Of a DNA stretch of 7,762 bases, positions 1 through 6,826 are shown one piece after another. A program made the translations under genes and the position numbers. Positions within the stretch are counted from its first letter, which is position 1; every line of letters begins with the position of its first letter. The notes beneath the pieces are model-generated. The model was given only the letters and a program-made list of their open reading frames with translations, was not told the origin of the DNA and ran no database searches. The stretch spans positions 1 through 7,762 of the forward strand of contig CAIKFN010000046.1 in the NCBI GenBank assembly GCA_903826715.1. The letters run 5' to 3'. This stretch comes from an uncultured Actinomycetes bacterium (lineage in GTDB: Bacteria; Actinomycetota; Acidimicrobiia; Acidimicrobiales; RAAP-2).

Positions 1-1089
1 GACGGTGAGTTCGTTCTTCGCTCTAAGACAGTTATTGGTTACTTGCACACTGGAATGGAAAAGACTGGTGAAGCACTTAGCTACGTTCAAGGCGGCACGA
101 ACGTAACTCGTATGGACTACTTAAGTCCTGTCATCAACGAACTCTCATACTCAATGGCAGTAGAGAAGTTGCTCGGCATTGAAGTGCCAGAGCGCGCTAC
201 ATGGATTCGAATGATGATGAGTGAGTTGAACCGAATTTCATCACACTTGGTGTGGATGGCTACTAACGGAATGGACGTTGGCTCAACATCAATGATGATT
301 TACGGTCTACGTGAACGTGAATTAGTTCTGGCGTTCTTTGAAAAGACTGCAGGGCTTCGCATGAACCTCAACTACGTGCGCCCAGGTGGAGTTGCTGCAG
401 ATCTTCCTGATGGATGGCAAGACGACATTCAAGTTATTTGCGACACGATTTACGCACGCACATTTGAATACGACACTCTTCTTACAGGACAGCCAATCTT
501 TCGCCAACGCATGATTGGTGTTGCTCCAATCAGTGCAGAAGAAGCACTCGCGCTTGGAGTCACTGGACCGCTACTTCGCTCAACTGGTGTTGCATGGGAC
601 CTTCGCCGCACGATGCCTTATCTCGCATACGACAAGGTTGACTTCGATGTAATTGTTGGAACCTACGGTGACAACTTTGACCGATATGCAATTCGACTTA
701 ACGAAATTCGCGAATCAATCCGCATTGTTCGTCAGTGTCTTGAAATGATGCCAAGTGGTGACTACCGAAGCCAAGATCCAAAAGTAACGCCACCGCCACG
801 TGCACGTATTAATGAATCAATGGAAGCTCTCATTCACCACTTCAAGCTCTTCACTGAAGGATTCCATGTTCCAGCCGGGGAAGTGTATTCAGCAGTGGAA
901 TCACCTCGTGGAGAACTTGGTTGCTACATCGTTTCAGATGGTGGACCTAAGCCGTACCGAATTCACGTTCGTGCTCCGAGTTTCGTAAACCTACAAGCTG
1001 TTCCCCTTCTTATGCGTGGTGGTTCAGTTTCTGACACCATCACCGTTATTTCTACAGTTGACCCAGTTATGGGTGAGGTGGACCGATGA
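1..1089 (+). CDS. nuoD: NADH-quinone oxidoreductase subunit D (49 kDa type), 5' truncated by window edge
   Basis: NuoD is the peripheral-arm subunit that forms the quinone cavity together with NuoH and NuoB. The frame is open from base 1, so the N-terminus lies outside; 362 residues are visible. The TTG at base 43 is an internal Leu in GYLHTGMEK and not a start. Visible family motifs are YLHTGMEK (visible residues 14-21), RMDYLS (37-42), ELNRISSHL (75-83), NYVRPGGVAADLP (124-136), and near the end GELGCYIVSDGG, RAPSFVNLQ and the terminal DPVMGEVDR. The Tyr of RMDYLS (visible residue 40) corresponds to the quinone-headgroup tyrosine of the family (Tyr87 in Thermus Nqo4). The partner His would lie upstream of the window. 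The [NiFe] hydrogenase CxxC pairs are absent, as expected for complex I. The protein is a stand-alone D-type C-terminus; whether it is fused to NuoC, as in E. coli, cannot be seen. It overlaps nuoE by 4 bp (ATGA). Confidence 0.98.
   Translation, partial: DGEFVLRSKTVIGYLHTGMEKTGEALSYVQGGTNVTRMDYLSPVINELSYSMAVEKLLGIEVPERATWIRMMMSELNRISSHLVWMATNGMDVGSTSMMIYGLRERELVLAFFEKTAGLRMNLNYVRPGGVAADLPDGWQDDIQVICDTIYARTFEYDTLLTGQPIFRQRMIGVAPISAEEALALGVTGPLLRSTGVAWDLRRTMPYLAYDKVDFDVIVGTYGDNFDRYAIRLNEIRESIRIVRQCLEMMPSGDYRSQDPKVTPPPRARINESMEALIHHFKLFTEGFHVPAGEVYSAVESPRGELGCYIVSDGGPKPYRIHVRAPSFVNLQAVPLLMRGGSVSDTITVISTVDPVMGEVDR
1075..1080 (+). promoter_or_regulatory. Ribosome binding site of nuoE
   Basis: GAGGTG lies inside the last codons of nuoD and ends 5 nt before the nuoE ATG at 1086. 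It supports that start and suggests independent or coupled re-initiation at the ATGA overlap. Confidence 0.75.
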
Positions 1090-1706
1090 GTCACTTCCAA
1101 AATGACCTTCGAAAGCGCGCTGAAGACCTCGTTGCGCTGTACCCAGTGAAGCGTTCTGCAATGTTGCCGCTACTTCACTTAGCGCAAGAACAAGACGGCT
1201 ACCTCTCAGAAGAGGGAATCACTGAGGTTGCGCAGCTCGTAGGAACATCAGAAGCTGAAGTTCGAGGAACTGCAGCGTTCTATGACATGTTCCACTTAGA
1301 GCCAGTTGGAAAATACGTTGTTGGAATTTGCACCAACATTGCTTGTCTGCTCGCAGGTGGCGAAGAACTCTTAGAGCACGCAACCAAGAAACTTGGATGC
1401 GCCGTTGGCGGTACTTCATCAGACGGACTCTTCACATTAGAAGAGACGGAATGCTTGGCTGACTGTGACATTGCACCAGTTGTGCAAGTGAACCACCGTT
1501 ATGTTCGAACAACTACGCCCGACGCATTCGATGCAATGATCGAAGAAGTTCGTGATGGCAAACGTGAATCTGAAATTCCATCACACGGAACACTCATTCG
1601 CGTGCGCAGAAGCAGTGGACTCCAAGCCCCACGTGAAGAAATCGCTGCACAGCGCGCCACCGCGCAGGCTGCTCGTGAAGCACGTGCCGCAAAGGAGCAG
1701 AAGTAA
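1086..1706 (+). CDS. nuoE: NADH-quinone oxidoreductase subunit E (24 kDa, [2Fe-2S] N1a)
   Basis: NuoE is a thioredoxin-fold subunit of the NADH-oxidising module. It binds the [2Fe-2S] cluster N1a next to the FMN of NuoF. The 206-residue protein has an N-terminal helical region (about 1-72, with the conserved GTAAFYDMF at 61-69) and a ferredoxin-like domain (about 75-165). The four ligands are C82 and C87 (CTNIAC, Cx4C) and C123 and C127 (CLADC, Cx3C), followed by APVVQVN. The usual family reading is CLGxC, so Ala replaces Gly here. Residues from about 166 to 206 form an Ala/Arg/Glu-rich charged tail (for example REEIAAQRATAQAAREAR) that the 166-residue E. coli protein lacks; it looks helical and has no recognisable domain. 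The start at 1086 follows a good ribosome binding site. The gene overlaps nuoD by 4 bp and nuoF by 1 bp (TAATG), so co-translation with both is likely. Confidence 0.97.
   Translation: MSHFQNDLRKRAEDLVALYPVKRSAMLPLLHLAQEQDGYLSEEGITEVAQLVGTSEAEVRGTAAFYDMFHLEPVGKYVVGICTNIACLLAGGEELLEHATKKLGCAVGGTSSDGLFTLEETECLADCDIAPVVQVNHRYVRTTTPDAFDAMIEEVRDGKRESEIPSHGTLIRVRRSSGLQAPREEIAAQRATAQAAREARAAKEQK
1691..1697 (+). promoter_or_regulatory. Ribosome binding site of nuoF
   Basis: AAAGGAG is a near-perfect Shine-Dalgarno sequence in the last codons of nuoE, 8 nt before the nuoF ATG at 1706. Confidence 0.85.
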
Positions 1707-3010
1707 TGGCTACCTTTAGCGCACCAAAGATTGTTTCTTCTCGTAAAGACTTTGACGACTCGCACACCCTTTCTCGTTACCTTGAAACTGGTGGATACGT
1801 TGCGCTGAAGAAGGCACTCGGTATGTTCCCTGAGAAGGTCGCTGCTGAAGTTGATGCTGCGTCGCTCCTCGGACGAGGGGGAGCTGGATTCCCAGCAGGA
1901 CGCAAGTGGTCAATGCTTCGCAGGTCTCCAATTTCGTATCTCGTTGTCAACGGCGACGAATCAGAGCCTGCAACATTCAAAGACCACTACTTAGTAGAGC
2001 GCGATCCCCACCAACTTATTGAGGGCGTTGTCATTGCGGCGTACGCACTGCAAGTTAGTCAAGCATTTATTTTCCTTCGTGGAGAATTTGCACTTGGACT
2101 CGAGCGCGTTCAGCAAGCAGTCAATGATGCGTACGCACACGGTGCACTCGGAAGCAAAATCTTCGGTTCAGACTTTTCACTCGACATCGTGGTTCACCCT
2201 GGTGCTGGTGCATACATTTGCGGTGAAGAGACTGCACTAATTGAAGCGCTCGAAGGCAAGCGTGGTTTCCCACGTATCAAGCCACCATTCTTCCCAGCCG
2301 TTACGGGTCTTTATGGTGAGCCAACAGTTGTTAACAACGTTGAGACAATGTCTAACCTCCCTTGGATCGTGAATAACGGCGGAGCCGCATTCGCAGCTCT
2401 AGGAGAAGGTCGTTCAACTGGAACACGTTTGTTCGCACTTGCTGGACGAGTAAAGAACCCAGGCGTGTACGAAGTTGAAATGGTTAAGAACACTTTCCGT
2501 GACCTTATCTATGACCCACAATTTGGTGGGGGCCTAATTAATGACAAAAAAATCAAGGCGTTTATCCCGGGTGGAGTTTCTGCTCCTTGGTTTGGGCCTG
2601 ACCTGCTTGACCTTGCACTTGGACAAGACGAAGTTGCTGAAAAGGGCTCGATGCTTGGATCTGGTTCGGTTGTTGTTCTTGACGAAGATTCATGTGTTGT
2701 TCGTGCCACGTGGCGCATCACGAAATTCTTCTCGCGCGAATCATGTGGTCAGTGCACGCCGTGCCGTGAAGGATCGGGCTGGATTGAGCGCGCGATGTAC
2801 CGCATTGAACACGGTGGTGGTCGACTTGAAGACCTCGACCTACTTCTCGACCTCTGCGACAACATCTCGCCGGGACTTTTGTGGCCACCCCAGCAGACAA
2901 CCATCTGTGTGCTGGGGCCATCAATTCCTTCTTCGGTGAATTCTGCAATCTCAATGTTCCGCAATGAATTCATTGCTCACATTGAACACGGAGGATGTCC
3001 GCATGACTGA
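1706..3010 (+). CDS. nuoF: NADH-quinone oxidoreductase subunit F (51 kDa, NADH/FMN-binding, [4Fe-4S] N3)
   Basis: NuoF oxidises NADH through FMN and passes electrons to cluster N3. Its 434 residues match the usual length (438 in Thermus Nqo1). Visible motifs are the glycine-rich FMN loop GRGGAGFPAGRKW (56-68), the nucleotide loop NGDESEPATFKDH (82-94), GAGAYICGEETALIEALEG (167-185), and VVNNVET (208-214). The SLBB region follows, then the N3 ligands C347, C350 and C353 (SCGQCTPC), with C401 (TTIC) as the likely fourth. Two oddities stand out. The loop reads EPAT..KDH where E. coli and Thermus have EPG(T/S)..KDR. The stretch before the fourth Cys is about 7-8 residues longer (DNISPGLLWPPQQTTIC against the usual NIxGRSFC). 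A further Cys, C430, lies in the HGGCPHD tail. The catalytic Glu of SEP (E87, equivalent to E. coli E95) is kept. The gene overlaps nuoE by 1 bp and nuoG by 8 bp. Confidence 0.98.
   Translation: MATFSAPKIVSSRKDFDDSHTLSRYLETGGYVALKKALGMFPEKVAAEVDAASLLGRGGAGFPAGRKWSMLRRSPISYLVVNGDESEPATFKDHYLVERDPHQLIEGVVIAAYALQVSQAFIFLRGEFALGLERVQQAVNDAYAHGALGSKIFGSDFSLDIVVHPGAGAYICGEETALIEALEGKRGFPRIKPPFFPAVTGLYGEPTVVNNVETMSNLPWIVNNGGAAFAALGEGRSTGTRLFALAGRVKNPGVYEVEMVKNTFRDLIYDPQFGGGLINDKKIKAFIPGGVSAPWFGPDLLDLALGQDEVAEKGSMLGSGSVVVLDEDSCVVRATWRITKFFSRESCGQCTPCREGSGWIERAMYRIEHGGGRLEDLDLLLDLCDNISPGLLWPPQQTTICVLGPSIPSSVNSAISMFRNEFIAHIEHGGCPHD
2882..2920 (+). other. Strong potential RNA hairpin inside the 3' part of nuoF
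   Basis: CCCCAGCA at 2888-2895 pairs perfectly with TGCTGGGG at 2910-2917 (8 bp). Inside this, after one G-G mismatch (2896/2909), ACA at 2897-2899 pairs with TGT at 2906-2908 around a 6-nt loop. Outside it, TGG at 2882-2884 can pair with CCA at 2918-2920 if CCA at 2885-2887 bulges out. The structure encodes W393-P405 of NuoF, including the fourth N3 cysteine. No T-run follows, so it is not a classical intrinsic terminator. It lies about 70 nt upstream of the nuoG ribosome binding site. Whether it has a function is unknown; it may be a chance result of the coding sequence. Confidence 0.5.
2990..2995 (+). promoter_or_regulatory. Ribosome binding site that fixes the nuoG start
   Basis: GGAGGA ends 7 nt before the ATG at 3003. 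The in-frame upstream ATG at 2964 has no such site, so 3003 is the preferred nuoG start. Confidence 0.88.
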
Positions 3011-5591
3011 TGAAGTGCGCACCACAGTTTCGATTACCGTAAACGGAAGATCCTTTGAAGCTAAGCCGGGAGAACTTCTCATTGAAGCCGCAGAACGTGC
3101 GGGGGACTACATCCCACGTTTTTGCTATCACCCACGTATGGAGCCAGTCGGCATCTGTCGTATGTGTCTTGTAGAAGTAGACGGTCCTCGTGGTGCAACA
3201 CTGCAACCTGCTTGCTATCTAAAAGTGAGCGACGGCATGAGTGTCGTAACCGATTCTGAAAAAGTGAAGAAGGCCCAAGACGGCGTTTTGGAATTCCTGC
3301 TCGCCAATCACCCACTCGACTGTCCAGTTTGTGACAAGGGCGGCGAATGCCCACTGCAAGATCAGGCACTCGCTCACGGTTCAGGTGAAACACGGTTCAT
3401 TGAAGAAAAGCGTCACTTCGTAAAGCCAATTGAAATTGGTGAACTAGTTCTTCTCGACCGCGAACGCTGCATTCAGTGCGCACGATGTACGAGGTTCGCT
3501 GCAGAAGTTGCGGGCGATGCACAAATATCATTCTCGGGTCGTGGTGACTTGATTGAAGTTGCTCCTTCTCCAACGCAACCATTCGACTCAGTCTTTTCAG
3601 GAAACACGGTTCAAATTTGTCCAGTGGGCGCATTGACTGCAAAGCCATACCGCTTTACTGCTCGTCCATGGGACTTAGACCAAGTTGAAAGCACATGCAC
3701 TACATGTGCTGTTGGTTGTCGTGTTGCGGTGCAGTCGTCAGGTAACCGACTCACCCGTGTTCTGGGTGTTGACTCAGATCCGGTGAACCACGGATGGCTA
3801 TGTGACAAGGGTCGCTTTACGCTCGACTCAGTTGACGGCAATGAAGAGTCAACAGACCTTCTTAGTGCTGCAACTCGACTCACCGAACCAATGGTTCGCC
3901 GCAATGGTGAGCTCGTTTCTGTCAGCTGGTCTGAAGCGCTAAGAGCTGCGTCAAAGATTCTGCACGGTGAAGGAAGTTCACTTGGTGTCATTGGCGGATC
4001 TGCACTCACTAACGAAGGCGCATTCGCTTGGGAGCGTTTTGCTCGCGGTGTGCTTCGCACTGAAAACATTGACGCGCAGTACGGTGACGGGCTTGACGCA
4101 GAGTTACTTCAGGCTCTTCCTAAAGCAACTATTGATGAAGCCGCTCGTGCATGCACTGTTGTGACACTTACGGGCGATCTTCGTGAAGAACTTCCGATCT
4201 TGTTCTTGCGCCTTCGAGAGAGTGCAGTACGAGATAAGAATTCAATTATCGAACTCGCTGGACGACAGACCTCGCTTTCTAATATCGCAAAGTCAACAAT
4301 CACTATTCGACCTGGCGAAGCACACCTCGCTGCTAAGGCTTTGGTGTCTGGAACTATTCCATTCGACGTTCTCTTCACCAGCGAAGACATTTCAAATGCA
4401 CAAAAGCTGATTGGTGAAAATGGAGACGGAGTTGTCTTTGTTGTAGGTCGAGCAAATGTTGCAGAAGACGCTTCAATTGTTGAAGCAGCTATTCGCACAT
4501 TCGCTGAGAATTACCCAGAAGCAAAATTCCTTGTGGCGCTTCGTCGCTCAAACGTAAATGGTGCACTCGACATGGGTCTAAGTCCAGGACTACATCCAGG
4601 ACGTCGTCTCAATACTGAAAGTTCTGGCAGAGACACCATTTCTCAGCTCCAGGCAATGGCTAGCGGAGAACAAAAAGCAACGCTTCTTCTCGGTGGATGC
4701 TTGCTCGGCAACATCGCAGACACCTCACTCGCGCTGAGTGCTCTCGCGGCTTCAGACATTGTCGTTGTGAGTGGCCATGGAGGAGCAACGCTTGCGTACG
4801 CTGACGTTGTTCTTCCAGCAAGCGTTTCTTATGAGCGTGCTGGAACAGTGACAAACATTGAAGGTCGCGTAAGCGCACTGACACCAAAGATTGTTCCACC
4901 AGGTTCAGCTTGGACAGACGTTGCAATCGCGTCTGAGCTCGCCGAAGAATATGGACAAAGCATTGGGCTCGACTCAGTTCAAGAAACTTCAAAGATTATT
5001 GAATCAACTACTGGGTACCCGGCCATTTCTGTACTCACTAACGCAAGCACTGACGGCGTAGTAGTGGACAGTCAAGAAGTATCACTTCGCAGAAGCATGG
5101 ACCCAATGGCGTTCCCAGGTATTAGGACTGTGAAGTCTGTTGGCCTTGGGGCACCAAGTGGCGCAACCACGATTGACACAGTTGTGAAGGGTCCACGCGG
5201 AAATAGCGCAACCCTCGCACAAGTCGATGCTGGAAGAGAAATAGATGCACCATCAGTTGATGGGTACGCGCTTCGAGTGAACCTAACTCGACGTCTCTAC
5301 GACAACGGCATTGCAGTCCAGGGTTCAAGCGCACTACACGGACTCATTGAAGCTCCAACCTTCAAGTTGAACCATGTTGACTTTGAGCGCATCGGCGCCG
5401 AAGATGGCGTGAGCGTAAATGCAGTGGGAGCCAACGGAACTATTTCGGTGACGATTGAACTCGACAACAATGTTCCTCGCGGCGTTGTAGAAGTTCCCTT
5501 TGGAGTTGAAAAGTTGAGCGACGTCAATGGTGTGCGTTCGATTATTGATGCGACCTCACTTATTAATCAAATAAGACTGGAGACCCGATGA
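3003..5591 (+). CDS. nuoG: NADH-quinone oxidoreductase subunit G (75 kDa, multi-cluster iron-sulfur subunit)
   Basis: NuoG carries electrons from N3 of NuoF toward NuoI. From the ATG at 3003 it has 862 residues, between Thermus Nqo3 (783) and E. coli NuoG (908). The N-terminal ferredoxin domain holds N1b (C41, C52, C55, C71). The next region holds N5 (H103, C107, C110, C116; motif HPLDCPVCDKGGEC). N4 follows (C156, C159, C162, C206; motif CIQCARC and later CPVGAL). The off-path N7 site is complete (C232, C235, C239, C267). From about 225 onward the protein resembles a molybdopterin oxidoreductase, with a C-terminal dinucleotide-binding-like domain at about 750-860. In NuoG this part is structural and is not known to bind molybdenum. 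The middle (about 290-560) is more divergent than the N-terminus. A start at 2964 would add 13 residues not expected in the family and has no ribosome binding site. The gene overlaps nuoF by 8 bp and nuoH by 4 bp. Confidence 0.97.
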   Translation: MTDEVRTTVSITVNGRSFEAKPGELLIEAAERAGDYIPRFCYHPRMEPVGICRMCLVEVDGPRGATLQPACYLKVSDGMSVVTDSEKVKKAQDGVLEFLLANHPLDCPVCDKGGECPLQDQALAHGSGETRFIEEKRHFVKPIEIGELVLLDRERCIQCARCTRFAAEVAGDAQISFSGRGDLIEVAPSPTQPFDSVFSGNTVQICPVGALTAKPYRFTARPWDLDQVESTCTTCAVGCRVAVQSSGNRLTRVLGVDSDPVNHGWLCDKGRFTLDSVDGNEESTDLLSAATRLTEPMVRRNGELVSVSWSEALRAASKILHGEGSSLGVIGGSALTNEGAFAWERFARGVLRTENIDAQYGDGLDAELLQALPKATIDEAARACTVVTLTGDLREELPILFLRLRESAVRDKNSIIELAGRQTSLSNIAKSTITIRPGEAHLAAKALVSGTIPFDVLFTSEDISNAQKLIGENGDGVVFVVGRANVAEDASIVEAAIRTFAENYPEAKFLVALRRSNVNGALDMGLSPGLHPGRRLNTESSGRDTISQLQAMASGEQKATLLLGGCLLGNIADTSLALSALAASDIVVVSGHGGATLAYADVVLPASVSYERAGTVTNIEGRVSALTPKIVPPGSAWTDVAIASELAEEYGQSIGLDSVQETSKIIESTTGYPAISVLTNASTDGVVVDSQEVSLRRSMDPMAFPGIRTVKSVGLGAPSGATTIDTVVKGPRGNSATLAQVDAGREIDAPSVDGYALRVNLTRRLYDNGIAVQGSSALHGLIEAPTFKLNHVDFERIGAEDGVSVNAVGANGTISVTIELDNNVPRGVVEVPFGVEKLSDVNGVRSIIDATSLINQIRLETR
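5579..5583 (+). promoter_or_regulatory. Ribosome binding site of nuoH
   Basis: GGAGA at the end of nuoG lies 4 nt before the ATG at 5588. The spacing is short but acceptable, and the ATGA overlap makes coupling with nuoG translation likely. Confidence 0.65.
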
Positions 5592-6826
5592 ACTCGTTGC
5601 TCGCTTCAACGGATCCACTCTTTAGCCACGGAATGACTGGCGTTGTAGTCCTCATTGTGATTATCAAAGTTCTCGTGGGCTTCGGTGCACTCATGGGCTC
5701 GGTTATCTTGATGATTTGGTTTGAGCGAAAAGCAATCTCAGACATGCAAAGTCGCATTGGGCCACAACGCTGGGGACCATTCGGACTTCTCCAGACGCTC
5801 GCCGACGGAATCAAGTTGTTCTTTAAAGAAGATCTAATTCCTGCTGAAGCTGACCGTTTTGTTTTCAAGTTGGCGCCATACCTAGTTCTAGTCCCAGCGC
5901 TAATTACGTTTTCCATTGTTCCAGTCGGTGGCACACTCAACATTGGTGGCCACCAGGTGATGTTGCAGATTGCGAATCCGCCAATGGGCATTTTGCTCAT
6001 GCTTGCGATGTCGGGTATCTCTGTCTACGGAGTCATGCTTGCGGGCTGGTCTTCGGGGTCGAAGTACCCACTTCTTTCTTCTGTGCGAGCAAGCGCTCAA
6101 ATGATTAGTTACGAAGCCGCTCTCGGAATGACCATTGTTACGGTCATTCTCGCAACTGGCTCGCTAACGACACACAGCATTGTTACTTCTCAGGCACACG
6201 GTATTTGGCACTGGAACCTAATCCGTCTCGGCATTGTTCCTTTTGTTGTATTTCTTATCTCAATCACCGCAGAACTGAACCGTCCGCCATTTGACGTTGT
6301 TGAAGCAGAGAGTGAACTTGTTGGTGGATTCCACACGGAGTACTCGTCACTTCGTTTCGCATTGTTCTTCTTGGCTGAATTCATGAACACCATTACCATG
6401 TCAGCAATCATGGTGACGTTGTTCTTTGGTGGTCCCGCCGGTTGGATCCCACCGATTGCACACTTCAAGTGGGTATTCCCAATTATCTGGTTCCTCGCCA
6501 AGACAACGGCCTTTGCGTTCAGTTACATCTGGTTCCGTGCCGCACTGCCACGCTTTCGCTATGACCAATTAATGGACCTCGGCTGGAAGCGACTCATCCC
6601 ACTCAGTCTCGGATGGATGCTCATCGTTGCAGGGTTTGTTGTTTCAAAGCCTTGGGGGCTAATCATGATTGCGACAGTTCTTATTTCGTACACGTTGCTT
6701 GAGCGTTCTTTTGCCTTAGGTCAGTCACGTGGAAAAGATGGCGAAGCGATTTTACCAACCGTGGGAAAGCGACCTCTTCCTGGATTCGCACTTCGCAACT
6801 TCACTGATGGAGATGCGGATGAGTAA
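5588..6826 (+). CDS. nuoH: NADH-quinone oxidoreductase subunit H (ND1-like membrane subunit)
   Basis: NuoH is the membrane subunit that closes the quinone chamber under NuoD and NuoB and starts the proton-translocation path. The 412-residue protein has about eight or nine hydrophobic segments, roughly at 18-44, 96-114, 133-152, 172-192, 212-228, 256-282, 295-316, 335-352 and 356-371. Family motifs are FERKAISDMQSRIGPQRWGP (45-64), GLLQTLADGIKLFFKED (66-82), AQMISYE (170-176), AELNRPPFDVVEAESELVGG (228-247) with FHTEYSS after it, and RFRYDQLMDLGWK (322-334). The acidic quinone-site loop (E229, E239, E241, E243, E251) is intact. At 412 residues it is clearly longer than E. coli NuoH (325). The surplus is mainly a possible extra helix and a hydrophilic tail (about 376-412, ending GDADE). 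The gene overlaps nuoG by 4 bp and nuoI by 8 bp. Confidence 0.98.
   Translation: MNSLLASTDPLFSHGMTGVVVLIVIIKVLVGFGALMGSVILMIWFERKAISDMQSRIGPQRWGPFGLLQTLADGIKLFFKEDLIPAEADRFVFKLAPYLVLVPALITFSIVPVGGTLNIGGHQVMLQIANPPMGILLMLAMSGISVYGVMLAGWSSGSKYPLLSSVRASAQMISYEAALGMTIVTVILATGSLTTHSIVTSQAHGIWHWNLIRLGIVPFVVFLISITAELNRPPFDVVEAESELVGGFHTEYSSLRFALFFLAEFMNTITMSAIMVTLFFGGPAGWIPPIAHFKWVFPIIWFLAKTTAFAFSYIWFRAALPRFRYDQLMDLGWKRLIPLSLGWMLIVAGFVVSKPWGLIMIATVLISYTLLERSFALGQSRGKDGEAILPTVGKRPLPGFALRNFTDGDADE
6809..6813 (+). promoter_or_regulatory. Ribosome binding site that fixes the nuoI start
   Basis: GGAGA ends 5 nt before the ATG at 6819. Three in-frame ATGs lie close together (6807, 6813, 6819), and only 6819 is correctly spaced from this site. 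Confidence 0.75.

Noticed and set aside
1..1089. Possibility that the first gene is a [NiFe] hydrogenase large subunit, a homologue of NuoD.
   Set aside because: The metal-binding CxxC pairs are absent, the C-terminus is the complex I type DPVMGEVDR, and the flanking genes are nuoE-J.
1605..1620. Short similarity between CGCAGAAGCA near 1605 and near 5088, considered as a direct repeat.
   Set aside because: Only about ten matching bases in two unrelated coding contexts, as expected by chance from shared codon use.
2882..2930. The nuoF hairpin as an intrinsic terminator.
   Set aside because: No run of T follows the stem (the sequence continues TCAATTCCTTC), and termination here would cut the operon inside an essential subunit gene.
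2541..2939. A 132-codon open frame, +1 relative to nuoF, beginning next to a run of seven A (2546-2552) that could suggest programmed frameshifting.
   Set aside because: The A-run reads as Lys-Lys-Ile in nuoF, the nuoF frame stays intact with family motifs to the end, and the alternative frame encodes no recognisable protein. It is a chance open frame.
3611..4069. Antisense open frame of 152 codons opposite nuoG.
   Set aside because: Its product looks like translated antisense of a conserved gene (Ser/Arg/Thr-rich, no domain), and the opposing nuoG frame carries real cluster motifs.
4109..4498. Antisense open frame of 129 codons in the less conserved middle of nuoG.
   Set aside because: Low-complexity Ser/Arg/Ala composition, and nuoG is continuous across it.
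5944..5955. Perfect 12-bp palindrome TGGTGGCCACCA within nuoH.
   Set aside because: It encodes part of NIGGHQVM and has no loop or partner copy nearby. A single palindrome in coding DNA is not enough to claim a binding site.
5563..6000. Antisense open frame of 145 codons opposite the start of nuoH.
   Set aside because: It shadows the conserved NuoH motifs, has no recognisable family and no convincing independent start.
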